From Sphingomonas rhizophila (GTDB lineage: Bacteria > Pseudomonadota > Alphaproteobacteria > Sphingomonadales > Sphingomonadaceae), in the NCBI RefSeq assembly GCF_014396585.1, contig NZ_CP060717.1, positions 1,178,001 through 1,242,000 on the forward strand: a stretch of 64,000 nt of DNA. The letters are read 5' to 3'. This document shows positions 45,815 through 54,219 of the stretch, one piece after another (position 1 is the stretch's first letter; the number at the start of each line of letters is the position of its first letter). The position numbers were made by a program, and so were the translations under genes. Under the pieces are notes generated by a model. It did no database searches, was not told the DNA's origin, and saw only the letters and a list, made by a program, of their open reading frames with translations.

Positions 45815-46125
45815 CTTCGCGCGCCTCCATCCTGCCCAAATCGCGGACACAAGCCATCATCTCCGCGCGATCGAATCGACGCGGCACGAATCTGGTTGTC
45901 CCTTGCCCCAGCTGCGGACTCGCCGCCAGAAGGACGGTATTGAAAGGATGGAGCGCCGCTTTCAAGCGCAGAAATTTCATCAACGCGAAATAAACAGTCT
46001 TGACACAAAAAAGTCTCGGAAAACCGTTTATTTGGCAGTTTTCTGCGGTTTTCTGGGGACCGCGAAAGAGCCCGCGGTGCGAATCGCGGAAAACCCTAGA
46101 CTTTTTTCAGTCATCAAAATGAAAC
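45815..46125 (-). promoter_or_regulatory. AT-rich dnaA leader with nested inverted repeats
   Basis: The 311 bases upstream of dnaA carry no gene. From 46000 to 46110 the DNA is unusually AT-rich. AAAAAAGTCT (46007-46016) is repeated inverted as AGACTTTTTT (46098-46107), and CGGAAAACC occurs directly at 46017-46025 and about 46087-46095. A short GCAGTTTTCTGC palindrome lies between them. I find no consensus DnaA box (TTATCCACA). It is probably the dnaA promoter and regulatory region; an origin role cannot be judged. Confidence 0.45.
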
Positions 46126-46151
46126 GGGCCGCCGGATCGCTCCGACGGCCC
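46126..46151 (-). terminator. Terminator downstream of rpsT
   Basis: GGGCCGCCGGA (46126-46136) pairs with TCCGACGGCCC (46141-46151) with one mismatch around loop TCGC. On the minus strand the stem is followed by GTTTCATTTT. It lies 26 bases after the rpsT stop. Confidence 0.7.
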
Positions 46152-46177
46152 ATTTCCATGATACGAGGCGTCCCGTT

Positions 46178-46438
46178 TTAGAGCGACGCGACCCGCTTGG
46201 TCAGTCGCGAGAACTTCCGCGACGCCGTGTTCTTGTGGATGACGCCGCGAGCGACACCGCGCGCCATTTCCGGCTGCGCCTTCTTAAGCGCTTCAGCGGC
46301 TTCGTCCTTCTTGCCGGCCGCGAGTGCCGATTCGACCGCCTTGATGAAGGTGCGGATGCGGCTGACGCGGGCGCCGTTGATCGCGGCGCGGTTGGCGTTG
46401 CGACGGATGCGCTTCTTGGCTTGCGGTGTGTTCGCCAT
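46178..46438 (-). CDS. rpsT: 30S ribosomal protein S20
   Basis: An 86-residue basic helical protein: [40 protein letters not shown] and [20 protein letters not shown]. This is a standard S20 that binds 16S rRNA. It has its own terminator and lies upstream of dnaA on the same strand, an order seen in many alphaproteobacteria. Confidence 0.96.
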   Translation of the reverse strand: MANTPQAKKRIRRNANRAAINGARVSRIRTFIKAVESALAAGKKDEAAEALKKAQPEMARGVARGVIHKNTASRKFSRLTKRVASL

Positions 46439-46553
46439 GGGGCGTGACCTCTAAATGCTTATCTGATCAAAGAAAAAGCGGCGCGCCCCACACGGGGTGC
46501 GCCGGCGTGCGGCTCCACTAGCGAAAGGGGCGATTCGCGTCAACCGCCGCGCT

Positions 46554-47370
46554 CTACCGCTGGCACGACGGGCAGTAGAAGGTGGATCGACCGCCCTGGA
46601 CGATTCGCCGAACCCTGCCGGCGCAGCCGTCCCGGCACGGCTCGCCCTCGCGTCCGTAAACGTCGAACTGCTTCGAGAAATAGCCGAGTTCGCCATCCGG
46701 CGCTGCGAAATCGCGAAGCGACGAGCCACCAGCGCGGATAGCGTCCTCCAAGACCGCAGGGATGGCCCCGCGAGGGCTTCCAGCTTTGGCTTGCCGACCT
46801 TCCCGGCGGCCTTGCGCGGATCGATCCGCGCCCGGAACAGCGCTTCGCAAACGTAAATGTTGCCGAGCCCAGCGACGATCCGCTGGTCGAGAAGAAGCAA
46901 TTTCACCGCCGCAGTCCGTCCGGCGAAACGCTCTCGCAACCACCGCGCCGTGATCGAGCCACCCAGCGGTTCGGGACCCAGCGCCTTGAATGGCGCCCAT
47001 TCCGCCACCTCCTCGGTGGTCAGCAGGTCAAGCGACCCGAAGCGACGAGGGTCGTTGAGGCTTACGGTACAACCATCGGCCGTCTCGAGGATCAGGTGAT
47101 CGTGCTTTTCGATCTCCGACGGATTGATTCGCCAGCGGCCGGACATGCCAAGGTGGAAAATCAGCGTATCGCCGCGATCCGTCTCGATCAGCCCATACTT
47201 CGCCCGCCGCCCCATCCCGGTCACCCTCGCACCGGTCAGCCGCTGCCGAAGATCGACCGGCATGGGGCGCCTCAAATCCGCGCGGCGCGGTTCGACGCGG
47301 ACCAGCCGCTCCCCTTTCAGCACCCGCTCCAGCCGCGAACCGTGGTTTCGACTTCGGGAAGTTCGGGCAC
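46554..47370 (-). CDS. mutM: Formamidopyrimidine-DNA glycosylase (frame broken twice)
   Basis: Repairs 8-oxoguanine. GTG 47370 gives (M)[12 protein letters not shown], whose Pro2 and Glu3 are the catalytic residues. The first slip is at 47333-47334 (repair: [20 protein letters not shown]), the second at the C run 46766-46769 (repair: [20 protein letters not shown]). The middle frame holds [15 protein letters not shown] and [20 protein letters not shown]. The end has the zinc finger [20 protein letters not shown] with CPSCQR. The repaired length is 272 residues, exactly the family size. It is divergent from ubiE. Confidence 0.93.
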
Positions 47371-47419
47371 ATCGTCTCCATCGTTTGCGAACGCGGCGAA
47401 GCAAGCTAGAGCCGCGCTC

Positions 47420-48151
47420 ATGCAGGACCAAGTCAGTTTCGGCGACGAACTCGTCAGCCGCGAGGAAAAGACCCGCCGCGTCGGTGGCGTGTTCAGTTCG
47501 GTCGCATCAAAGTACGACCTGATGAACGACCTCATGTCGGGCGGGATGCATCGGCTGTGGAAGGATCGTTTCGTCGCCAAGGTCGCGCCCCGCGCCGGCG
47601 AGCACATCCTCGACATGGCCGGCGGCACCGGCGACATTGCCTTCCGAATGGCGAAGAGCGGCGCGCTGGTCACGGTGAGCGACATCAATGCCGACATGCT
47701 CGGCGTCGGCATGGAGCGCGCCAAGAAGCGGGGTGTCGAGGGCCTCACCTGGCAGGTCGAAAATGCCGAGACACTAAGTTTCGCGGACGCCTCGTTCGAC
47801 GCTTACACGATTGCCTTCGGCATCCGGAACGTCACCGACATCCCGTCCGCCTTGCGGGAGGCGCACCGCGTGCTCAAGCGCGGCGGACGCTTCTATTGCC
47901 TCGAGTTTTCGACCAGCGAATGGCCCGGGTTCGGAGAGATCTACGACCGCTATTCAGAGCATCTGATCCCGAAGATCGGCAAGGCGGTCGCCAATGACGA
48001 GGCCAGCTACCGCTACCTGGTCGAATCGATCCGCCGCTTTCCACGCATGTCGGCATTCAAGGCGATGATCGAAGACGCCGGCTTCCGCTCGGCGAGCGTC
48101 GAGCCCATCCTTGGCGGGCTCGTCGCAATTCATGGCGGCTGGAAGATTTGA
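47420..48151 (+). CDS. ubiE: Ubiquinone/menaquinone biosynthesis C-methyltransferase UbiE
   Basis: A 243-residue SAM-dependent methyltransferase acting on the quinone ring. Family blocks: VGGVFSSVASKYDLMNDLMS, GMHRLWKDRFV, the SAM loop ILDMAGGTGDIAFRM, AFGIRNVTDIPSALREAHRV and LKRGGRFYCLEFS. ATG 47420 is taken; the open frame upstream is antisense to mutM. The stop overlaps the TTG of ubiB, so both quinone genes are coupled. Confidence 0.95.
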   Translation: MQDQVSFGDELVSREEKTRRVGGVFSSVASKYDLMNDLMSGGMHRLWKDRFVAKVAPRAGEHILDMAGGTGDIAFRMAKSGALVTVSDINADMLGVGMERAKKRGVEGLTWQVENAETLSFADASFDAYTIAFGIRNVTDIPSALREAHRVLKRGGRFYCLEFSTSEWPGFGEIYDRYSEHLIPKIGKAVANDEASYRYLVESIRRFPRMSAFKAMIEDAGFRSASVEPILGGLVAIHGGWKI

Positions 48152-49678
48152 CCGCAGCCGTCACGCATCTTTGGCGCCTCCTCAAGTGGGGACGGACGCT
48201 CGCCCGCCACGGGGCGCTGAGGGGGATCGAACGGGACCCGCTTACGCCGCCCGCGGTGCGTCGACTGCTTCGAGTGGCGCGGTTCGGCACCCGCCAGCCG
48301 GATGTCCCTGACTACGCCACGGCGCTTCAGGCGATCGGACCGGCGGCAATCAAGCTGGGACAGGCGCTGGCGACGCGCCCGGACCTTGTTGGCGACGAAG
48401 CGGCCGCGAACCTGCTCCAGCTCCAGGATTCGCTTCCCCCGCCCCCTTTCCCGCGATCAAGCGCGAGATTGAGCGAGCGCTCGAAGCGCCGCTGTCCTCA
48501 CTCTATTCGCAATTCGACGAGGTGCCGGTCGGGGCGGCGTCAATCGCACAGGTCCACCGCGCGGTAACGACCGAAGGCCGGACCGTGGCCGTGAAAGTGC
48601 TTCGCCCAGGCATCGAAGAAGAGTTCGCCCGCGCGCTGGAAACCTACGAATGGGCGGCGGCGCATGTCGAGTTGCTCGGCGGCGAGGCCGAGCGGTTGCG
48701 CCCTCGTCTGGTCATCGCCCACTTCCGGCAATGGACCCGCCGCGAGCTTGACCTCCAGCGTGAGGCTGCGTCCGCGTCCGAACTGCGCGACAATATGGTC
48801 GCCGAGCCGGGATTCCACGTCCCCGAGATCGACTGGCGGCGCACCGCGCGGCGGGTGATGACCCTGGAATGGCTCGACGGCATCAAGCTCAGCGACCGCG
48901 AGCGGCTGATCGAGGCCGGCCATGACCCCAAGGCGCTGGCCGGAATCCTCGTCCGCGCCTTCCTCCGTCAGGCCGTCATCGACGGCTATTTCCATGCCGA
49001 CCTGCACCAGGGGAATTTGTTCGCCCTTCCCGATGGGCGGATCGCCGCGATCGACTTCGGAATCATGGGGCGGATCGACCGTCGTGCGCGGATGTGGCTG
49101 GCGGAAATCCTCTATGGCCTGATCACCGGCAATTACGACCGCGTTGCCGAGATCCATTTCGAGGCGCAATACGTCCCGTCGCACCACAACGTCGACGAGT
49201 TCGCGACGGCGCTGCGTGCGGTCGGGGAGCCGATCCGCGGGCTTCCGGTGAAGGAGATCAGCGTCGGACGAATGCTCGACGGGCTTTTCTCGATCACCCG
49301 CGATTTCGACATGCCGACGCAGCCGCACCTCCTGTTGCTGCAAAAGACGATGGTGATGGAAGAAGGCGTCGCCACCGCGCTCGATCCCGACATCAACATG
49401 TGGGAAACCGCCGAGCCGTTCCTCAAGGAATGGCTTCGCTCGGAATTGGGACCCGAAGCTTATTACGCCGACCGCATCATCGACACGGTCCGCGCCTTCA
49501 AGCTGATTCCCGACCTCATTCGGCGGATCGACGCCGCTTATCCACCCGCTGGCGCCGCTCCACCGCCACCGCCGCTAGCGGAAATTGAGATCGTCGAAAC
49601 GCGCCCGCGCTGGGCCAGGCCCTGATGCTATTGTTGGCCGCCGGGGCTGGTGCTGCTGCGACGTGGCTCCTTGGCTAG
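48148..49678 (+). CDS. ubiB: UbiB/ADCK-type protein kinase-like protein (frame broken twice)
   Basis: Atypical kinase-like ATPase required for ubiquinone synthesis. TTG 48148 starts MTAAVTHLWRLLKWGRTLAR; KLGQALATRPDLVGDEAA is the KxGQ motif. A slip in the C runs 48436-48450 is repaired to FPAIKREIERALEAPLSSLY, leading to VPVGAASIAQVHRA. Later come YFHADLHQGNLFAL and AIDFGIMGRID. A second slip at 49620-49622 truncates the protein at RWARP; repair adds LMLLLAAGAGAAATWLLG, the C-terminal membrane helix. The repaired length is 510 residues. Confidence 0.9.
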
Positions 49679-49679
49679 G

Positions 49680-50753
49680 ATGGTTGACCTCGGGAGCTTC
49701 CCGACCCGGTTCGATCGATTTGGCCGAGGCGCGGCCATCGCAACCCTGCTCGCTCTCGCGGTCGCAATCCTCGTGGCCATTGCCCCAACGCCAGATGCTC
49801 CGAAGCCCAAGGTCCGCGCCAGCGAGGCCGAACAGTCAGACCTGCAACTGTATCGCGACATCACCGCGCGGGTCGCCGCCGGGGAGGCCTATTATCCCGT
49901 TGCCGCCGATGAACTTCGCAAGGGCAGCTACCCGCTCAAGCCGTTCGTGACATTCCGCGCGCCGACGCACGCCACTGCCTATGGGCTGGTGGGCGAAACC
50001 GTGATGGTCGTTCTCGAGGGCCTGTTGGCTCTGGCCGTTCTGGTCGTGTGGTGGATCCGGCTGATTCCCGTCTTGCCGTTGCGCGGGCGGGCAGCGGCGC
50101 TTATCCTGATGGTCGGCGGAACCGCGACTCTAATCGAGCCTGTCACCGGCCTGTTTCATGAAAGCTGGGCAGCGCTGCTGATGGCGCTCATGATCGGCCT
50201 GCGGCGTCCCGGGCATGCCGCAGCGGCAATCATCGCGGGAGGCCTGGCCTTGATGGTCCGCGAGACGGTCCTTCCAATGATCCTGGTCATGCTGGGCCTG
50301 GCGACTATCGAACGATGCTGGCGCGAAGCGGCGGGATGGGCCGCCGTTCTCGGCATTTTTGCCGTCTATCTCACTTGGCATGCTGGAATGGTTGCCACCG
50401 TCGTTCGGCCCGACGACCTGGCGTCACCCGGCTGGCAGTCATTCCTAGGGCCCCGCTTTGCCCTTTCCGCTTTCTCGGCCGTATCGAGCGCGACGGTCCT
50501 GCCGAAAGCCCTCGCTTTTGCCGCCATCATCCTGTCGATCTTCGGCTGGGCCTCCGTGCGTACGGGCTGGGCAGCACGCGTAGCGCTGATGATGCTGGGC
50601 TACGGCGCGATGCTAGCCTTGTTCGCGCGTCCAGATACCTTTTACTGGGCGTTGCTGATTGCGCCGCTGTCGCTGGCCGGCCTCGCCTTCGTGCCACGGG
50701 CCATCGCCGTGCTTGTGCGCGCCGCCCGCGGCATGGCACAGCAACCGGCATGA
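49680..50753 (+). CDS. Unknown polytopic membrane protein between ubiB and coaBC
   Basis: A 357-residue protein, no family recognised. One N-terminal helix (AAIATLLALAVAILVAIAPT), then a soluble segment of about 60 residues rich in charged residues (DLQLYRDITARVAAGEAYYP), then eight or so hydrophobic helices including VVLEGLLALAVLVVWWIRLI and AFAAIILSIFGWASVRTGWA. The layout resembles membrane glycosyltransferases of the GT-C kind, with YRDITARVAAGEAYYPVAAD as a possible first-loop Asp site, but no certain motif is seen. It starts two bases after ubiB and ends overlapping coaBC. Confidence 0.65.
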   Translation: MVDLGSFPTRFDRFGRGAAIATLLALAVAILVAIAPTPDAPKPKVRASEAEQSDLQLYRDITARVAAGEAYYPVAADELRKGSYPLKPFVTFRAPTHATAYGLVGETVMVVLEGLLALAVLVVWWIRLIPVLPLRGRAAALILMVGGTATLIEPVTGLFHESWAALLMALMIGLRRPGHAAAAIIAGGLALMVRETVLPMILVMLGLATIERCWREAAGWAAVLGIFAVYLTWHAGMVATVVRPDDLASPGWQSFLGPRFALSAFSAVSSATVLPKALAFAAIILSIFGWASVRTGWAARVALMMLGYGAMLALFARPDTFYWALLIAPLSLAGLAFVPRAIAVLVRAARGMAQQPA

Positions 50754-51943
50754 GCCGCGTCCTCCTGATCGTCGGTGGCGGCATTGCCGCTTACAAGGCC
50801 GCCGAGCTTATCCGCCTGCTACGCAAGTCCGGCCACGGGGTGACGCCTGTCCTTACCGACGGCGGCGCGCATTTCGTCACGCCGATGAGCCTTGCCGCCC
50901 TTGCGGAGAGCCCGGTCTACACGTCGCTGTGGGACCTCAAGGACGAGGCGGAGATGGGCCATATCCAGCTTAGCCGTGCTGCTGACCTGGTGCTGGTTTG
51001 CCCAGCTAGCGCCGACTTGCTGGCGCGGATGGCCGCCGGGATCGCCAACGACCTGGCGACTACCTTGCTGCTCGCGACCGACAAGCCTGTGGTCGCCGTT
51101 CCGGCGATGAACGTCCGCATGTGGCAGCACGCAGCGACCCAACGGAACGTCGCACAGCTTCGAACTGACGGCGTGACCGTGCTCGATCCCGACGAAGGAC
51201 CAATGGCCTGCGGTGAATACGGTCCGGGCCGCCTTCCCGAGCCGGAAGACATCCTGCGCCGCATCGCGCCGATGCTGTCTGACCGCCCGAAGGTCGATGT
51301 CGGTAGCGGCAGGCTGACGGGCCGCCACGTCCTCGTGACCGCGGGACCTACCGAGGAGCCAATCGATCCGGTGCGCGTCATCGCCAACCGTTCCTCGGGC
51401 AAGCAAGGTTTCGCCATCGCCGAAGCCGCCGCCATGGCCGGGGCACGAGTGACCTTGATCGCCGGTCCGGTTTCCCTGCCCACGCCTGCCGGTGTCGCGC
51501 GGATCGACGTCGGGACGGCGGATCAAATGCTGGCGGCAGTCGAGGCCGCGCTTCCTGCCGACGTCGCCATCCTGGTGGCGGCGGTAGCCGACTGGAAGGT
51601 CAAGCCCAGTTCGATCAAGCTGAAGAAGTCCGACGGGCCACCAGCGCTGCAATTCGCGCCCAACCCGGATATTCTGGCGACACTTGCCAACCACCCTGAT
51701 CGACCGACCTTGCTCATCGGTTTTGCCGCTGAAACGAACGACGTAGTCGCCAATGCTACGACGAAACGCAAAACGAAAGGTGCGGACTGGATCGTGGCCA
51801 ACGACGTTTCGGGCGATGTCATGGGCGGTGCTCGCAACCAAGTTCACCTCATTACCGATGACGGATCGGACAACTGGCCGGAAGCGTCGAAAGCCGACGT
51901 CGCTGGCCGCCTCATCGACCGCATCAGCCAGGAGTTTGCATGA
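50750..51943 (+). CDS. coaBC: Bifunctional phosphopantothenoylcysteine decarboxylase/synthetase
   Basis: A 397-residue coenzyme A pathway enzyme. The CoaC half (residues 1-185) has [20 protein letters not shown], the active-site region [20 protein letters not shown] with AMNVRMW and [19 protein letters not shown]. The CoaB half has [33 protein letters not shown] and [14 protein letters not shown] 50750 overlaps the stop of the membrane protein gene, and the end overlaps dut. It is complete. Confidence 0.95.
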   Translation: MSRVLLIVGGGIAAYKAAELIRLLRKSGHGVTPVLTDGGAHFVTPMSLAALAESPVYTSLWDLKDEAEMGHIQLSRAADLVLVCPASADLLARMAAGIANDLATTLLLATDKPVVAVPAMNVRMWQHAATQRNVAQLRTDGVTVLDPDEGPMACGEYGPGRLPEPEDILRRIAPMLSDRPKVDVGSGRLTGRHVLVTAGPTEEPIDPVRVIANRSSGKQGFAIAEAAAMAGARVTLIAGPVSLPTPAGVARIDVGTADQMLAAVEAALPADVAILVAAVADWKVKPSSIKLKKSDGPPALQFAPNPDILATLANHPDRPTLLIGFAAETNDVVANATTKRKTKGADWIVANDVSGDVMGGARNQVHLITDDGSDNWPEASKADVAGRLIDRISQEFA

Positions 51944-52380
51944 CCATTCGAATCCAGATCAGCCGCCTGCCGCATGGCGAGGGATTGCCTCTGCCAAGCT
52001 ATGCGACGCCGGGCGCGGCCGGGATGGACGTGGTCGCGGCCGAGGACCTCGACCTTCAGCCGGGCCAGCGCCACGCGGTGGCGACCGGATTCCGGGTCGC
52101 CATTCCCGAAGGCTACGAGATCCAGGTCCGGCCCCGCTCCGGCCTCGCCTTCAAGCATGGCGTGACCGTGCCGAACACGCCGGGGACGATCGACAGCGAT
52201 TACCGCGGCGAATTGAAGGTGCTGATGATCAACCATGGCAGCGATCCGTTCGAGATCCGCCGCGGCGAACGCATCGCGCAGCTGGTTCCTGCTGCGGTGA
52301 CCCTTGCGGCCTTCGAGGAGGTTGATGACCTCGACGACACCCACCGCGGCCACGGAGGCTTCGGCTCGACCGGCCAATGA
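51940..52380 (+). CDS. dut: dUTP diphosphatase
   Basis: A 146-residue trimeric dUTPase that keeps uracil out of DNA and supplies dUMP. The five motifs are visible: [59 protein letters not shown] and the C-terminal [10 protein letters not shown] that closes over the substrate. Overlaps of four bases with coaBC before it and the moeB-like gene after it show tight coupling. Confidence 0.96.
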   Translation: MTIRIQISRLPHGEGLPLPSYATPGAAGMDVVAAEDLDLQPGQRHAVATGFRVAIPEGYEIQVRPRSGLAFKHGVTVPNTPGTIDSDYRGELKVLMINHGSDPFEIRRGERIAQLVPAAVTLAAFEEVDDLDDTHRGHGGFGSTGQ

Positions 52381-53141
52381 TCTTCAGCGACGACGAACTC
52401 GACCGCTACGCCCGGCACATCGTCCTTCCGCAATTCGGCGGGACCGGTCAGCAAAGGCTCAAGGCCGCCAAGGTCGCCGTAATTGGCGCCGGCGGGATCG
52501 GCGCCGCCGTCATTCCAGCGCTGGCGTTGGCGGGAGTGGGGAACCTCACGATTATCGATGGCGATACGGTGGATCTGTCGAATCTCCAGCGGCAGCCACT
52601 CTACCGGACCGAAGATGTCGGAATGCCGAAGGCCGAGTTGGCCAAGGCGTTTGCCCTCGCCCGCAATCCCCACGTCACGGTGACGGCCATCGGCCAGCGG
52701 CTGACCACCGAGAATGCAACGGACACACTCGGCGGCCACGATCTGATCATCGACGGCACCGACAATTTTGCGACGCGGCTGCTCGCTTCCGACGCCGCTG
52801 TGATTCTGGGCGTACCGCTGTTGTCGTCGGCGGCGGTGCAGTTCCAGGGCCAGGTCGCACTATTCTCTGCGCATCCCTGCTATCGCTGTTTCGTCGGCAA
52901 TGCCTTCGATGCCGACGACTGCGACAATTGCGCGGAACTGGGAGTCCTTGGCGCGCTAACCGCGACCGTCGGAAGCTTCGCCGCGCTGCTTGCCATCAAC
53001 CGTCTGGGAGGCATCGGGCCGGCCCAGGATGGGGTGCTGCACCTGTTCGATGGCGTGTCCGGAGAGTGGCGCCGCATACGTATTCCTGCCGATCCGGGCT
53101 GCCGAACCTGTGGAAGCGCGGCCGAAAAAGGTGTCGTCTAG
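52377..53141 (+). CDS. moeB: HesA/MoeB/ThiF family adenylyltransferase
   Basis: A 254-residue E1-like enzyme that adenylates the C-terminus of a ubiquitin-like sulfur carrier (MoaD or ThiS). [20 protein letters not shown] leads into the nucleotide loop [20 protein letters not shown], then [20 protein letters not shown] and [10 protein letters not shown]. Zinc cysteines are CYRC and CRTC near the C-terminus; the Cys of [13 protein letters not shown] is at the catalytic position. The partner cannot be fixed from sequence, so the symbol is approximate. It overlaps dut by four bases. Confidence 0.85.
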   Translation: MIFSDDELDRYARHIVLPQFGGTGQQRLKAAKVAVIGAGGIGAAVIPALALAGVGNLTIIDGDTVDLSNLQRQPLYRTEDVGMPKAELAKAFALARNPHVTVTAIGQRLTTENATDTLGGHDLIIDGTDNFATRLLASDAAVILGVPLLSSAAVQFQGQVALFSAHPCYRCFVGNAFDADDCDNCAELGVLGALTATVGSFAALLAINRLGGIGPAQDGVLHLFDGVSGEWRRIRIPADPGCRTCGSAAEKGVV

Positions 53142-53166
53142 CGTCAGGGCATAGGGGGAGAGCATC

Positions 53167-54219
53167 GTGACGACCCGGGCGTGGATGGTGGCATTGGCGG
53201 CGGTCGGATTTGCGCCGCAGATTGTGCAAGCGCAGTCGGCGCCACGAGTGATCAACGATCCAGCCAGTCTCGACTGGCTCTACTATGGGTCGGACTACAC
53301 CGTGAAGCCGCTCACCGGTGTGCCCATCAGCGGCGGTGCGGCGGTCGAGGTGAAGGTTCGCCGTGGCAGCCAACCCTATGCCGCGGGAACGAACATCCTG
53401 CTGACGGCACCGATCGTCAAAGGCCGTGACTACGCCATTCGGTTCTGGGCGCGAGCCGTCAAGAGCAGCGCCAGCGATGGCCAGGGCAAGATCCTGGTCC
53501 GCTTCTTCCGGAACGAGGAGCCTTACAACGGCTTCGGCGACACCACGGTAACCGTCGGGCCAGAATGGAAGACCTATGAGGTCGCGGCGCGCGCAACCAT
53601 GGACATACCCGCCAATGCCGGTGTCGGACTCCAGTTGGCCAGCGTCAGCCAGACCTTGCAGTTGGGGCAAGCGCACGTGGTCGAAGGATCGATGACGGTG
53701 ACCCCCAATGCGGTCAAACCGACGGGCGACCCTCTGCCGCCGCAACTGGAGGGCAAGGGCGAATTGCTCAACGTCCCGACCAACCGGCAATGGGTAACGT
53801 ATGGCAACGCGCAGACCAGCGAGACGACGACGACCGACGTCTACACGCGCCAGGCGACCCTGCTGACCGTCAGCCAGGCCGGCAAAGAACCCTATGATGC
53901 CGGCGCCAACGCGCCGATCGCCGGCGCGGTTCGGAAGGGCGATCGCCTGCTCGTTGCGGTCCTCGCCCGGGCGAAATCGGCGGAAACACCGAACGGCACC
54001 GGCCTCGTCAGCCTGCGGATGCAGTCTAACAAGGCGCCCTATGCCGGCTGGGGCGAGGAGGCGATCCACCTCGCGCCGGGCTGGAAACTGTTCCAGTGGC
54101 GGACGACCGCGACGATGGACCTGCCGGCCGGTGGCGGCGAGGTCGCGATCCATACCGGCCTTGCTAAGCAGCAGGTTGAGATCGGCCCGGTCTACGTCAT
54201 CCGGCTGAAGGGCGACTAA
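53167..54219 (+). CDS. Secreted protein with two tandem CBM-like beta-sandwich repeats
   Basis: A 350-residue product from GTG 53167 with a signal peptide (MTTRAWMVALAAVGFAPQIV, cleavage near AQA). Two homologous halves are visible. Repeat 1 (about 27-180) has EPYNGFGDTTVTVGPEWKTY and ATMDIPANAGVGLQL. Repeat 2 (about 200-347) has APYAGWGEEAIHLAPGWKLF and ATMDLPAGGGEVAIH. The pattern fits carbohydrate-binding modules of the CBM4/9 type, with no catalytic domain. The ligand is unknown. It is convergent with topA, overlapping it by four bases. Confidence 0.75.
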   Translation: MTTRAWMVALAAVGFAPQIVQAQSAPRVINDPASLDWLYYGSDYTVKPLTGVPISGGAAVEVKVRRGSQPYAAGTNILLTAPIVKGRDYAIRFWARAVKSSASDGQGKILVRFFRNEEPYNGFGDTTVTVGPEWKTYEVAARATMDIPANAGVGLQLASVSQTLQLGQAHVVEGSMTVTPNAVKPTGDPLPPQLEGKGELLNVPTNRQWVTYGNAQTSETTTTDVYTRQATLLTVSQAGKEPYDAGANAPIAGAVRKGDRLLVAVLARAKSAETPNGTGLVSLRMQSNKAPYAGWGEEAIHLAPGWKLFQWRTTATMDLPAGGGEVAIHTGLAKQQVEIGPVYVIRLKGD

